A stretch of DNA of 38,796 bases from Enterorhabdus sp. P55 (GCF_009911695.1 NZ_QWKK01000012.1:1-38796), one strand, 5' to 3'. Shown: positions 1 to 9,108, numbered from the stretch's first letter. Numbers and translations are program-made. Notes: generated by a model not told the origin, from the sequence alone.

Positions 1-2238
1 CGCGCTGGCGAGCGCGGCGAGAACAAGTGGGAGCGCATCAGCTGGGACGAGGCCTACGACATCATCGTGGAGAAGGTCAACTGGATCAAGGAGACCCACG
101 GCTCCCACACCATCATCTTCGACCACGGCACCGGCCGTAACATCGGCTGGCAGCTGCCCCTGTTCGCCTCCACGGCGCTTGAGACGCCCAACGTGTGCAA
201 CTTCGGCTTCACCGGCTTCGCGTGCTACCTGCCGCGCATGATCGGCGCGTCGGCGAAGATGGGCGAGATGACCATCATCGACGTGTCCGAGACCCACGAG
301 ATGCGCTACGCGGCCGATACCTTCCGCCGCCCCGACGTCATCATGGTGTGGGGCAACGAGCCGCTCAAGGCCAACGCCGACGGCTTCTTGGGCCACTGGA
401 TCGTCGAGTGCATGCAGATGGGCACCAAGATCATCTCCATCGACCCGCGCCTGACCTGGCTGGGCTCCCGCGCTGAGTACTTCCTGCAGGTGCGCCCCGG
501 CACCGACGCCGCGCTGGGCATCGCCATGCTCAACACCATCATCAACGAGGACCTCGTCGACCACGACTTCATCGACAAGTGGGGCTACGGCTACGAGCAG
601 CTCGTCGAGTCGGTGCAGGGCAAGGACGCCGACTGGGCTGCCGAGATCTGCGGCGTGCCGGCCGAGGACATCCGCGGCGCTGCGCGTCTGTACGCCACCG
701 CCGAGTCCGCCTCCATCCAGTGGGGTCTCGCCTTCGAGCAGCAGCTGTCCGCCCTCGGCGTGACCGCCGCGGCCTGCGACCTCATGGGCGTCACCGGCAA
801 CATCGACAACCCCGGCGGCAACCTGCTCATCAAGTGCGCCTTCGACATCGAGAAGCGCTACGGCCTGGGCGACTTCAAGATCCCGCGTGAGGAGTACGCC
901 GGCAAGATGACGCTCTCCGCCGGCATCGAGTCCTCCGACATCGTGGCCTGCGCCGCCACCGACCCGCTGCTGCACGCGGTGGAGACGGGCGATCCGTTCC
1001 AGCCCCAGATGCTGTGGATCGAGTCCGCCAACCCGCTGGCCTGCTCCGGCATGGACGCGCCCCGCATGTACGAGGCCATGAACAAGATCCCGTTCGTCGT
1101 CGTCGCCGACCCGTTCATGACCCCCACCGCCGTGGCCCACGCCGACATCGTGCTGCCCGTGGCCATGAGCTGCGAGCGCAACGCCGTGCGCACCTGGTGG
1201 ACGCCGGCCCGCTCCATCTCCAAGTGCACGAGCTACTACGAGGCCAAGTCCGACGAGCAGATCATCCTCGACCTGGGCCGCCGCCTCAAGCCCGAGAACT
1301 GGCCCTGGAAGGACGACAAGGAGCTCTCCACCTGGTACCTCTGCGACCAGTACGCCGAGGGCGGCACCCGCTACGAGGGCGACTTCGAGGAGCTGCAGGC
1401 CCGCGGCGGCTACAAGTACGACCCGTGGGACGCCGAGTACTACAAGTACGAGAAGGGCATGTGCCGTCCCGACGGCGAGCCGGGCTTCGACACCGCCACC
1501 GGCCGCTTCGAGTTCTGGAGCTGGGGCTACAACCACTGGGGCGTCGACCCGATGCCGTACCACATCGAGCCGAAGGACTCCCCGGTCTCCACGCCGGAGA
1601 AGTTCAAGGAGTACCCGTTCATCGCCACGTCCGGCGGCCGCTCCTACGAGTTCTTCCACTCCGAGCACCGTCAGCTGGAGACCATGCGCGAGTTCCATCC
1701 CTACCCGCTGGTGACCATCCACCCGGAGGCCGCCGCCGAGTACGGCATCGAGGACGGCGACTGGGTGTGGATCGAGTCCACCCACGGCCGCTGCCGCCAG
1801 AAGGCGTTCCTGTTCCCTGGCATCAAGAAGGACACCATCCACATGGAGCATGCGTGGTGGTACCCGGAGGAGGAGGCCGCTGAGCCCAGCCTGTTCGGCG
1901 TGTTCGATTCCAACATCAACAACATGACCCTCAACTTCGAGACCGGTCAGGGCGGCATCGGCTCGGGCATCAAGAGCTTCCTCGCCCGCATCTACAAGTA
2001 CGAGCCCGGCGACCAGATGCCCGGCGAGAAGGTCACCCGCGAGGGCGGCTGGGGCGACTACATCGTCGGCGTCATGGCCGGCGACGCCGAGTCCGCGGCC
2101 CAGGCCGCCGAGGGCAACGCCAAGCTCATGAAGCAGCTCGAGGATGCCAAGCGCGTCCAGGCCATGAAGGTGGAGGACGCCGACATGCAGGGCCGCAACG
2201 CGCTCATCTACGCCAAGGAGCACGGCGAGGCCGAATAG
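1..2238 (+). CDS. Molybdopterin-dependent oxidoreductase, catalytic subunit (5' end outside window)
   Basis: DMSO-reductase-superfamily catalytic subunit that would bind bis-MGD molybdenum. The reading frame is open from base 1 and enters at the conserved KWERISWDEA segment. By comparison with the full-length paralogue at 17375-19819, roughly the first 95 residues, including the N-terminal Fe-S cysteines, lie outside the window. The probable metal-ligand cysteine is at 223-225, in the context GFACYLPRM. Further family marks are the HGTGRN, WGNEP, DPRLTW and NIDNPGGN segments and a C-terminal molybdopterin-dinucleotide-binding region around FFHSEHRQ. The ferredoxin subunit starts 36 bases downstream. 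The family resembles the catechol dehydroxylases of gut Eggerthellaceae; the substrate is unknown. A lysine- and glutamate-rich tail of about 50 residues ends the protein. The family call is secure, the reaction is not. Confidence 0.93.
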   Translation, partial: RAGERGENKWERISWDEAYDIIVEKVNWIKETHGSHTIIFDHGTGRNIGWQLPLFASTALETPNVCNFGFTGFACYLPRMIGASAKMGEMTIIDVSETHEMRYAADTFRRPDVIMVWGNEPLKANADGFLGHWIVECMQMGTKIISIDPRLTWLGSRAEYFLQVRPGTDAALGIAMLNTIINEDLVDHDFIDKWGYGYEQLVESVQGKDADWAAEICGVPAEDIRGAARLYATAESASIQWGLAFEQQLSALGVTAAACDLMGVTGNIDNPGGNLLIKCAFDIEKRYGLGDFKIPREEYAGKMTLSAGIESSDIVACAATDPLLHAVETGDPFQPQMLWIESANPLACSGMDAPRMYEAMNKIPFVVVADPFMTPTAVAHADIVLPVAMSCERNAVRTWWTPARSISKCTSYYEAKSDEQIILDLGRRLKPENWPWKDDKELSTWYLCDQYAEGGTRYEGDFEELQARGGYKYDPWDAEYYKYEKGMCRPDGEPGFDTATGRFEFWSWGYNHWGVDPMPYHIEPKDSPVSTPEKFKEYPFIATSGGRSYEFFHSEHRQLETMREFHPYPLVTIHPEAAAEYGIEDGDWVWIESTHGRCRQKAFLFPGIKKDTIHMEHAWWYPEEEAAEPSLFGVFDSNINNMTLNFETGQGGIGSGIKSFLARIYKYEPGDQMPGEKVTREGGWGDYIVGVMAGDAESAAQAAEGNAKLMKQLEDAKRVQAMKVEDADMQGRNALIYAKEHGEAE

Positions 2239-2274
2239 CAGACCCAGGAGAAACGAAGAGGAGGCGAATACCTA

Positions 2275-2625
2275 ATGACTAAGGCGATTCTCGTCAACTA
2301 CGACTACTGCACCGGCTGCCATTCCTGCGAGGTGGCCTGCAAGAAGGAGCTCGACCTGCCCAAGGGCGAGTTCGGCATCAAGGTGGAGGAGGTCGGGCCG
2401 TTCCAGTTCAGCACGCGCCCGGGCCTCGAGGGCACGTGGGAGTGGACCTACATGCCCGTCATCACCCAGGCCTGCGACATGTGCGCCAGCCGCACCGCCG
2501 AGGGCAAGATGCCCATGTGCGTCCAGCACTGCCAGGCGTGGTGCATGTACTACGGCGAGGCTGAGGAGCTTGTCAAGAAGATGGACGGCAAGACCCGCTG
2601 GTCTCTGATCACCGTCAAGGAATAA
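2275..2625 (+). CDS. 4Fe-4S ferredoxin-type electron-transfer subunit (two-cluster type)
   Basis: 116-residue cytoplasmic electron-transfer partner of the preceding molybdoenzyme. It has nine cysteines: C12, C15, C18 and C22 in a CTGCHSCEVAC block, then C67, C70, C82, C86 and C90 in a CDMC...CVQHCQAWC block. This is enough for two 4Fe-4S clusters; DmsB/NrfC-type subunits usually carry four and are about 200 residues long. The ATG follows a GAGGAGG ribosome site. There is no signal peptide or membrane segment. A perfect hairpin lies 12 bases after the stop, so this may end a transcript or set the level of the next gene. Confidence 0.93.
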   Translation: MTKAILVNYDYCTGCHSCEVACKKELDLPKGEFGIKVEEVGPFQFSTRPGLEGTWEWTYMPVITQACDMCASRTAEGKMPMCVQHCQAWCMYYGEAEELVKKMDGKTRWSLITVKE

Positions 2626-2637
2626 AGGGGATATGAC

Positions 2638-2671
2638 GGCCGCGGGCGCTCCGAGGGGCGCGCCCGCGGCC
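2638..2671 (+). terminator. Perfect 12-bp GC hairpin between ferredoxin and MmgE/PrpD genes
   Basis: GGCCGCGGGCGC at 2638-2649 pairs perfectly with 2660-2671 across a 10-base loop. No T tract follows, so it may act as an attenuator, an mRNA-stabilising hairpin or a weak terminator. Confidence 0.55.
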
Positions 2672-2694
2672 CCATGACTGAAGGGGGGTTCACT

Positions 2695-4071
2695 ATGAGC
2701 ATGACCGACGAGGTTTGCTCGCACGTCGTCGCGGCCGACTTCTCGACGCTTGACGACTTCACCATCACCCGCGTCAAGACCCGCGTGCTCGACTCCATCG
2801 GCGTCATCGCCGCCGGCGTGCACGCTCCCATGTGCGACGAGCTGTACGACCTGCTGCTGAGCTACGGCACCACGCCGCAGAGCTCGGCGTTCTTCCGCAA
2901 GAAGGCCATCGACACGCCGTCTGCCGCCATGATCAACAGCTTCTCCATGCGCTCCTACGACTTCGAGGCCATCGAGGCCGAGAACCCGGGCAAGAAGAGC
3001 TCCGCCGCCCACATCAGCGGCACCACCGTCCCCACGGCGCTCGCCTGCGCCGAGCGCGCCAAGGCCTCCGGCCGTGACTTCATCACCGCGCTGGCCCTCG
3101 GCGACGACATCGCCGCCCGCCTGGGCGCTGCGTCGGGCTTCGACGTGTACGGCGGCTGGGACAACACCAACACCATCAACGGCCTGGGCGCCACCGTCAT
3201 CGCCGGCAAGCTGGCCAAGCTCTCCGAGGTCCAGCTGAACAACGCGCTCGGCATCGACCTGAACATGCTCGGCGGCTCGATGGACAACATCAACTTCAAG
3301 ACGCTGTCCTTCAAGCTTCCCATGGCGCTGGCCTCGCGCAACGCCATCTTCTCTGCGGACTTCGCGGCCCGCGGCATGACGGCCACCCATGACGCCTTCG
3401 GCGGCAAGAAGGGCTACTTCTTCCTGTTCTGCGGCGACGCCCAGAAGCCCGAGATCCTCTGCCAGGACCTCGGGAAGGTGTTCTACGGCGACGTGGTCAT
3501 CAAGCCGTGGTCGGCGTGCCGCGCTACCCACCCCTCCATCGACGCCTGCATGCAGATCGTCGAGGCCCACGACATCGACCCCGAGGCCGTGGAGAAGGTC
3601 GTCATCCACGCCACCCCGCGCACCGCTGCCGGCTTCGTCGGCCAGCCGTGGGAGATTGGCGAGGAGCCGCAGGTGAGCGGCGCCTTCAGCATCATCTACA
3701 CCGCCGCGGTGGCCATCGCCACCAAGGCCGTGCGCCCGGAGTCCATGAACCGCGAGGCCATGGAGGACCCGGCGCTCAAGCGCCTGATCGACAAGATCGA
3801 GATCGCGCCCACCCTCGCGCCCGACGAGTACCAGACGGCCGAGGTCGACATAGTCATGGCGGACGGCACCCAGTACCACGCCCGCTGCGATGTGCCCAAG
3901 GGCGACATCTACAAGAGCGCGATGACCGATGAGGAGGTGTTGGACAAGTTCTACAAGAACATCGAGTTCTCCCAGACGCTTTCGCGCGAAGACGCGGATC
4001 GCGTCGTCGAGACCGTGGCACGCCTTGAAGAGCTCGATGACATCACCGAACTGACCAAGTTCATGCAGTAG
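2695..4071 (+). CDS. MmgE/PrpD family protein
   Basis: 458-residue member of the MmgE/PrpD family, which includes 2-methylcitrate dehydratase and cis-aconitate decarboxylase. Family marks are the N-terminal helical domain (TRVLDSIGVIAAG), the central GAxxAAGKLAKL-like and ALGIDLNMLGGSMDN segments, and the SACRATHPSIDACMQI stretch in the second domain. I chose the ATG at 2695 because AAGGGGGG lies six bases upstream; an in-frame ATG at 2674 lacks such a site and overlaps the hairpin. The gene sits between a molybdoenzyme operon and an MFS gene, 25 bases from the latter, suggesting hydration, dehydration or decarboxylation of an acid made or used by that enzyme. The substrate is unknown. Confidence 0.88.
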   Translation: MSMTDEVCSHVVAADFSTLDDFTITRVKTRVLDSIGVIAAGVHAPMCDELYDLLLSYGTTPQSSAFFRKKAIDTPSAAMINSFSMRSYDFEAIEAENPGKKSSAAHISGTTVPTALACAERAKASGRDFITALALGDDIAARLGAASGFDVYGGWDNTNTINGLGATVIAGKLAKLSEVQLNNALGIDLNMLGGSMDNINFKTLSFKLPMALASRNAIFSADFAARGMTATHDAFGGKKGYFFLFCGDAQKPEILCQDLGKVFYGDVVIKPWSACRATHPSIDACMQIVEAHDIDPEAVEKVVIHATPRTAAGFVGQPWEIGEEPQVSGAFSIIYTAAVAIATKAVRPESMNREAMEDPALKRLIDKIEIAPTLAPDEYQTAEVDIVMADGTQYHARCDVPKGDIYKSAMTDEEVLDKFYKNIEFSQTLSREDADRVVETVARLEELDDITELTKFMQ

Positions 4072-4096
4072 TAGATTAAGAAAGAAGGGGAATTCG

Positions 4097-5425
4097 ATGG
4101 CTACTACGAAAACCCAAGACGGCGGCCAGAAGTATGGCGTGACCGTCCAAGTCGCCGCACTGCTCGTCATCACGATGCAGTACGTGCAGTCCTTCGTGAC
4201 GCCTGGCCTGGCCACGGTGCGCGCGGCCTACGCGGGCCTCGGCATCGACACCGTCATGATCCAGCAGATCCAGGGCATCCCGTCCCTGATGGCCATCTTC
4301 GGCGCCATCCTGGTGGGCATCTTGGAGCGCTACATGAAGAAGAAGCACATCCTGATCCTCGCCATGGTGCTCATGTTCATGGGCTCGCTCGCGGCCTTCG
4401 TGCCCGAGACCGTGGAGGGCTTCTGGCTGCTGCTGGCCACCCGCGTCGTGCTCGGCCTCGGCCGCGGCATGATCTTCCCGATGGCCTCCTCCTTCATCGC
4501 CGACCTGTTCACCGGCAAGAAGCGCGACCAGCTCATGAGCTTCAAGACCGCCGTTGGCGGCATCTCCGGCTCCATCTTCCAGATCATCGGCGGCATGCTG
4601 GCCGTGCTGTCCTGGCGCTACGCCTTCATCGGCATGCTCATGGCCGTGCCGATCGCGCTCATGATCATCGCCTGGCTGAAGGAGCCCGAGGTCAAGCCCG
4701 CCGGCACCACCGCTGACGGCAAGAAGGGCAACCCGCTGAAGTCGATCACCGCCATCTCCTGGCTGATCATCATCGTGGCGGGCATCTGGAACATCTTCCA
4801 GTTCTCCTACATGACGTCCATCTCGCTGGCCATCGCCGGCGTGGGCCTGGGCGACACTGGCGTGACCGGCTGGATCTCCTCGCTGCAGACCGCCAGCTGC
4901 GCGGTGGGTGCCCTGTGCTACGGCGCCTTCCTCAAGGGCCGCCTGGGCGGCTTCGACCTGCCCATCGCCATCGCGCTTGAGGGCATCGGCTTCTTCATCC
5001 TCACCCACGTGATCACCGTGCCGGCCTACGCCGTGGGCACCATCCTCTACGGCTTCGGCTTCGGCCTGCTCAACCCGGCGCTGATCCTGCAGCTGGTCAA
5101 GGTTCTGCCCCGCGAGGGCGCTACGCTTGGCCTGTCGCTGCTGGCCGGCTCCCAGAACCTGTTCCAGTTCTTCTCCGCCCCGGTGCTGGCCTTCCTGGCC
5201 CCCGTCCTGGGCGTGGCTGGCATCAAGGGCGCCACGGGCATCGAGTCTTCCGCCCTGGCCAACTGGAACGTGGCCTGGATGCTCGCCGTCGTGTACTTCA
5301 TCTTCGTGCTCGTCCTCATCCTCATCGGCAAGGCCAAGGCGCCTCAGCTGATCGCTGGCATCAAGACGCCCGCTCCGGCTGCTGCCGAGAAGATGGAGGC
5401 CCACGAGGACGACGACCAGTCCTAG
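4097..5425 (+). CDS. MFS transporter
   Basis: 442-residue inner-membrane carrier of the major facilitator superfamily with about 12 hydrophobic segments. The cytoplasmic loop 2-3 motif is represented by GILERYMKKKH and a central hydrophilic loop by KEPEVKPAGTTADGKKGN. The C-terminal tail is acidic (EAHEDDDQS). The ATG follows AAGAAGGGG. It lies 25 bases after the MmgE/PrpD gene and is probably co-transcribed with it, so it likely carries the substrate or product of the upstream enzymes. It is not closely similar to the other MFS carriers in the window. The transported compound cannot be inferred from sequence. Confidence 0.92.
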   Translation: MATTKTQDGGQKYGVTVQVAALLVITMQYVQSFVTPGLATVRAAYAGLGIDTVMIQQIQGIPSLMAIFGAILVGILERYMKKKHILILAMVLMFMGSLAAFVPETVEGFWLLLATRVVLGLGRGMIFPMASSFIADLFTGKKRDQLMSFKTAVGGISGSIFQIIGGMLAVLSWRYAFIGMLMAVPIALMIIAWLKEPEVKPAGTTADGKKGNPLKSITAISWLIIIVAGIWNIFQFSYMTSISLAIAGVGLGDTGVTGWISSLQTASCAVGALCYGAFLKGRLGGFDLPIAIALEGIGFFILTHVITVPAYAVGTILYGFGFGLLNPALILQLVKVLPREGATLGLSLLAGSQNLFQFFSAPVLAFLAPVLGVAGIKGATGIESSALANWNVAWMLAVVYFIFVLVLILIGKAKAPQLIAGIKTPAPAAAEKMEAHEDDDQS

Positions 5426-5550
5426 GTCTTCTTAGCAAGACGCAAGACGGGCGGCTGCGGCTTTGGTAACACCCCATTACAGCATGTGTGCCTCAAGAAA
5501 GCCTAATTCGTAGAGCTTACGTACGCAAAACAGCCCCGGCCGCCCCTATC

Positions 5551-5566
5551 GTCCGCCTAGGCGGAC
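5551..5566. promoter_or_regulatory. Perfect 16-bp palindrome in the 5426-5687 intergenic region
   Basis: GTCCGCCTAGGCGGAC is identical to its reverse complement and lies 122 bases before the ATG of the MFS gene at 5688. A dyad of this length fits a dimeric regulator site. The rest of this 262-base gap holds a TAACACCCCA stretch at 5467-5476, a G10 run at 5624-5633, and no convincing gene. Confidence 0.45.
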
Positions 5567-5623
5567 ACCGCATCAGCCAGCCCCCCTCTGTTCCCCTCGG
5601 CGCCGCTCGCCGGAAAAAACGCC

Positions 5624-5633
5624 GGGGGGGGGG
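5624..5633 (+). repeat. Homopolymeric G10 tract upstream of MFS gene
   Basis: Ten consecutive G residues followed by CGTC, 54 bases before the ATG at 5688. Such tracts slip during replication and could alter promoter spacing or leader length. A similar G9 tract, also followed by CGTC, interrupts the luxR gene at 21402-21410. Confidence 0.6.
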
Positions 5634-5687
5634 CGTCTCAATAGCCGTCTATCCTGGCGGTCTCGGCAATCAACTAGGGGGAAAGTG

Positions 5688-7007
5688 ATGGCCATCATTC
5701 GCGACGGCAAGCTGCTGGGCAAGTACCACTACGCTTTCGTCATCATGATCTGCTGCTGTTTGGTCCAGGCCTTCGGCATGGGACTCATCTTGAACTGCGG
5801 CAGCCTGTTCTACGTCCCGGTCTGCGAGGACATGGGGTTTCTTCGCTCTGAGATATCGACCTACATGACCGGCTACTTCATCGGCACCACGCTCGTGACG
5901 CCCATCGCCGGCAAGATCCTCACCAAGTACAACATCCGCGTGGTGATGAGCATCGCCATCACCATCCTGGCGGCCTCGGTGGCCTCCATGGCCCTCGGCG
6001 GCGTGCTCGTCCACTGGCAGATAGCCGGGTTCTTCGTGGGCGCGGCCGGGTCGTGCATCTTCGTGCTGCCCTCGGCCACGCTGGTGGGCAACTGGTTCAT
6101 CAAGCGCCGCGGCTTCATCTACGGCATCGTCATGGCCTGCTCGAGCATATCGGCGGCCGTGTTCTCGCAGGTGATCAGCCTTATCATCTTGAACATCGGA
6201 TGGCGGGCTGCCTACGCCTTCGTGGGCATCGCCGCCTTTGCGGTCATACTCCCGGCCGTGCAGCTTCTGCGCAAGAAGCCCTCGGACATCGGCACGGTGC
6301 CCTACGGCTACGTGCCCGAGGACGAGGAGGATCACTCGCTGCCCAACATGCGCGGCGTGTCGGTCAAGCGCGCGGTGCTCTCCATCGCGTTCTGGTGCCT
6401 GTTCATCTTCGCGGGCATCGCGTCGTTCATCCACGGCGGCATCGAGCAGCATATGCCCGGCTACATCGAGTCCATCGGGTTCACCGCCTCCTTCGCCGCC
6501 CTCATCGTGTCGGCGCAGTCCGTGGGGTCGGTGTTCGACAAGTTCCTCATGGGCTGGCTCAACGACAAGATCGGCGTGCAGCGCACCACCATGATCGAGC
6601 TTGTCGTCATAGCCCTTGGCATCATCGGCTTCATCACGCTGCACAACCCGGTGCTCCTGGCCATCTCGGCCGTCATGTTCGGCGTGCAGGACTCGCTCAT
6701 GTCGGTGAGCCTGCCGCTGCTCATCCGCGAGATCTTCGGCTCGCGCAACTACACGCAGATCCACGCGTGGATCCGCACCGGCGTGGGCCTGTTCGGCTCG
6801 TTCTCCGGCGTGCTCGTGGGCATGTCCTATGACTCGCTGGGCAGCTTTGTGCCGGCCTTCGTGATCCTCATCGGCACCTGCGTGTTCGCCATGGGCTGCG
6901 TGGCCCTGGCCTACTGGGACAAGCGCAAGCTGGTGTGGACCACCGATGCGGATGCCCAGGCGGTCACCAAGGCCGTGCTGGAGGAGAACGGGCTGCCGCA
7001 GCGCTAG
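5688..7007 (+). CDS. MFS transporter, OFA-like
   Basis: 439-residue inner-membrane carrier with about 12 hydrophobic segments, resembling the oxalate/formate antiporter branch of the MFS. It shares the pattern FYVPVCEDMGFLRSEISTYM with the carrier at 29259 (FFVPVCDSLGFSRSEIS), so the two are paralogues. Each half contains a helix-flanking charged loop (KYNIRV; LNDKIGVQRT). The ATG at 5688 is preceded by AGGGGGAAAG; a GTG at 5685 directly before it is also possible. The leader carries a palindrome and a G10 tract, unlike the other carriers here. It is followed at 62 bases by a small eight-cysteine protein gene. The substrate is unknown. Confidence 0.92.
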   Translation: MAIIRDGKLLGKYHYAFVIMICCCLVQAFGMGLILNCGSLFYVPVCEDMGFLRSEISTYMTGYFIGTTLVTPIAGKILTKYNIRVVMSIAITILAASVASMALGGVLVHWQIAGFFVGAAGSCIFVLPSATLVGNWFIKRRGFIYGIVMACSSISAAVFSQVISLIILNIGWRAAYAFVGIAAFAVILPAVQLLRKKPSDIGTVPYGYVPEDEEDHSLPNMRGVSVKRAVLSIAFWCLFIFAGIASFIHGGIEQHMPGYIESIGFTASFAALIVSAQSVGSVFDKFLMGWLNDKIGVQRTTMIELVVIALGIIGFITLHNPVLLAISAVMFGVQDSLMSVSLPLLIREIFGSRNYTQIHAWIRTGVGLFGSFSGVLVGMSYDSLGSFVPAFVILIGTCVFAMGCVALAYWDKRKLVWTTDADAQAVTKAVLEENGLPQR

Positions 7008-7068
7008 GCGCGCGGCGGCAGGTCCTGCGCGGCTGAGCGGCAGGGCGGGGCGATGAAGGAGGAATCCC

Positions 7069-7443
7069 ATGTGCTATCCGTGCTCCCACTGCGGGGCGTG
7101 CAAGGTGAAGCTCGAGCCGGGCGTGTGCCCGATGTGCAAGGAGCCCGTGCCGGCAGGCGTCGAGCGCTGCCCGGCCTGCGGGTTCATGGTTCCGCTGCCG
7201 CCTGGCCAGGTGGCGCCTGCGCCGCCGGCCGCGGAGGCGGCGGGCACGGGCGCGGAGGCGGCGGGCGTGGCGAGCAGCCAGGCGGCGGCGGAGGAGTTCT
7301 TCGGCGCCCTGATCGAGATAGCCCGCAACCAGCCGGCCGAGTACGAGCCCGTCTGCCCTGGTGCGGAGGCCGACCTGCCCCGCGCCGACGAGCCCGGCAC
7401 GGTGGGCAGCTGGCCGGTGGCCTGGGATCGCCCGCAGCTCTAG
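7069..7443 (+). CDS. Small eight-cysteine metal-binding protein with Ala-rich tail
   Basis: 124 residues. The first 38 hold eight cysteines at 2, 5, 8, 11, 20, 23, 34 and 37: a run of C-x2-C steps straight after the initiator Met, then two C-x2-C knuckles, the last in CPACG. This could bind two zincs as a double zinc ribbon, or an Fe-S cluster. After a Pro/Ala-rich linker, residues 75-124 form a segment (AAAEEFFGALIEIARNQ) absent from the two relatives at 16312 and 33715. The ATG follows AAGGAGGAA. It probably shares a transcript with the MFS gene. I do not recognise a named family; the function is unknown. Confidence 0.8.
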   Translation: MCYPCSHCGACKVKLEPGVCPMCKEPVPAGVERCPACGFMVPLPPGQVAPAPPAAEAAGTGAEAAGVASSQAAAEEFFGALIEIARNQPAEYEPVCPGAEADLPRADEPGTVGSWPVAWDRPQL

Positions 7444-7449
7444 GGCGCC

Positions 7450-7475
7450 AGGGCGTGGCGCGAGGGCGTGGCGCG
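7450..7475 (+). repeat. Tandem duplication of a 13-bp unit
   Basis: AGGGCGTGGCGCG occurs twice back to back in the 126-base gap between converging genes. The rest of the gap is C- and G-rich simple sequence with no gene visible. Confidence 0.6.
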
Positions 7476-7569
7476 TGGGTGCGGCACTCACTCGCAGCTC
7501 GGGCGTCCTGCCTGGCCCGCCCGCCCCGCCGCCCCGCCCCGCCCCGCGGCGCCTTGCGTTTGCCGCCCG

Positions 7570-9108
7570 CTAGCGCAGGAGCAGCGCGCAGGCGCGCAGG
7601 CTCTGCTCGAGCTCGGGGCGGGCGAGGTCGGCCCCGAAGCGCTCCTCCAGGGCGTGCAGGCGGTTGGCCACCGTGTTGCGGTGGACGCCGAGTGCCCGAG
7701 CGGTCTCGGCCGCCTTGCAGTGATGCTCGTAGTAGACCATCAGGAAGTCGGCGTCCTCGGCGCCGCGGACGCCGTCTTGCTGCAGGAACCCGAGGATGCT
7801 CTGGCGCGCGGCTTCGTCGAGCGCGCTCGTAGAGGGGCGCCGCCGGCTGAGCGCGTAGGCGAGGAAGCCCAGCTCGAAGTGGCGCAGCGCCGGCCGTCCC
7901 TCCGCCAGCGGCGCGGCCGTCGCCATCAGGCGCGCGCTCACCGCCTGATCGAGCGCGAGCGGCAGGCGCGCGAGCCCCTCCACGATGCCTGACGCCGCCA
8001 AGACGTAGCCGTCGCTTGCGGCCAGCGGTGCCAGCACGGCCTCGACGCGCGCGTCGTCGCGCCAGGGGTTGTCCGGCTCGCGTGGCGTCACGACGAAGAT
8101 GCGCTCCTCGTGGGGCAGCACCGGGCACTCGGGCAGGCGCTCAGCGATGCGTCGAGCGCTCCACATGACGGTGGCGTCGGCCGCGTCGAGGGGCGAGAGC
8201 TCGTAGAGGCGCAGGGGCGCGTCTACGGAGATGCGCAGCTGGCGCGCCTGCTGCCGCAGGTGCCGTGGCTCCACTGACTCACCGCGCAGCATGTCGAGCA
8301 GAAAGGCCGCCGACTTCTCGAACGTGCGGTCCTGCAGCGTGTCGATGCGGCGGATGTGCTGCTGGATGTGCTGGGCCAGGATGTCGAACTTGGCCGAGAG
8401 CCCCGGCGTGAAGGGCGTGCGGTGGCAGGTCATGACCATCTGCATGTAGTAGGAGCTGTTCACCCGGAACACGTAGTTGATGAACGGGTGCTTCTTTCCC
8501 TCGGGCGCCTCGTGATACTGGCTCTTGCGCTGGCGCTTCCACCGCTCCATGGCGTGGGTGGCCCGGAAGCGCGCGACCGTTGCCTCGTCGTGGTAGCCGC
8601 GCTCGATGTAGGCGGCCACGGCGGGGTCGTCGAGCACGATCCCCTTGGTGTAGGCGATGAGGCGAAACGACGAGTCCGATATGTTGATGAAGTTGCCGAT
8701 GACGGCCTCGCTCGCGGTGAGGAAGTCTTGCAGCGTGCCGTCGGCCAGGGCTATCCGGTCGAGCGTGCGCTCCCATTCCATGAGCTCGAGCGCGCAGGCT
8801 TGGAGCTGCTGGGCGAAGGCGAGCGGGGAGAGCCCCGTCTCCACGGCCACCACGTTCTTGCCCAGGCGGGAGAGGGCGGCGGCGTCCGGGTCGTCGAGGA
8901 GGAGGAAGGTGAGCGAGCGCGCGTCGGCGGCGGCATCGTCCGCCTCGGAGGCAGCGCGCACCACGGCTCGCGCCACCTGGCGCCCCGGCGGGGGGAGGGT
9001 GCCGTCGTCGAGGTCGACCCACGAGACCGCGGCGACGGTGAGCCGCTGGTAGGCGATGGTCGTGGAGAGCTCACCGACACGGTCAAGCAGGATGGGCAGC
9101 GGTATCAC
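7570..9108 (-). CDS. PucR/CdaR-type transcriptional regulator
   Basis: 512-residue DNA-binding regulator. The C-terminal ~60 residues form the HTH characteristic of PucR/CdaR proteins (CKAAETARALGVHRNTVANR followed by LHALEERFGADL). The central region (IGNFINISDSSFRLIAYTKG) resembles the sensory segment common in actinobacterial members. The start is a GTG at 9106-9108 with AGGAA just upstream; no in-frame ATG fits. It is divergent from the methyltransferase operon across 142 bases, the usual arrangement for a local regulator, and likely responds to the methylated substrate or a pathway intermediate. There is no membrane segment, so it is cytoplasmic. Confidence 0.88.
   Translation of the reverse strand: MIPLPILLDRVGELSTTIAYQRLTVAAVSWVDLDDGTLPPPGRQVARAVVRAASEADDAAADARSLTFLLLDDPDAAALSRLGKNVVAVETGLSPLAFAQQLQACALELMEWERTLDRIALADGTLQDFLTASEAVIGNFINISDSSFRLIAYTKGIVLDDPAVAAYIERGYHDEATVARFRATHAMERWKRQRKSQYHEAPEGKKHPFINYVFRVNSSYYMQMVMTCHRTPFTPGLSAKFDILAQHIQQHIRRIDTLQDRTFEKSAAFLLDMLRGESVEPRHLRQQARQLRISVDAPLRLYELSPLDAADATVMWSARRIAERLPECPVLPHEERIFVVTPREPDNPWRDDARVEAVLAPLAASDGYVLAASGIVEGLARLPLALDQAVSARLMATAAPLAEGRPALRHFELGFLAYALSRRRPSTSALDEAARQSILGFLQQDGVRGAEDADFLMVYYEHHCKAAETARALGVHRNTVANRLHALEERFGADLARPELEQSLRACALLLR

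Noticed and set aside
2272-4215. Long minus-strand open frames opposite 2275-5425
   Set aside because: Same cause: antisense shadow of GC-rich codons, with His/Asp/Gly-rich repetitive translation and no ribosome site.
5488-5688. 66-codon frame in the gap before the MFS gene
   Set aside because: It spans the palindrome and G10 tract, has no ribosome site and no recognisable protein features.
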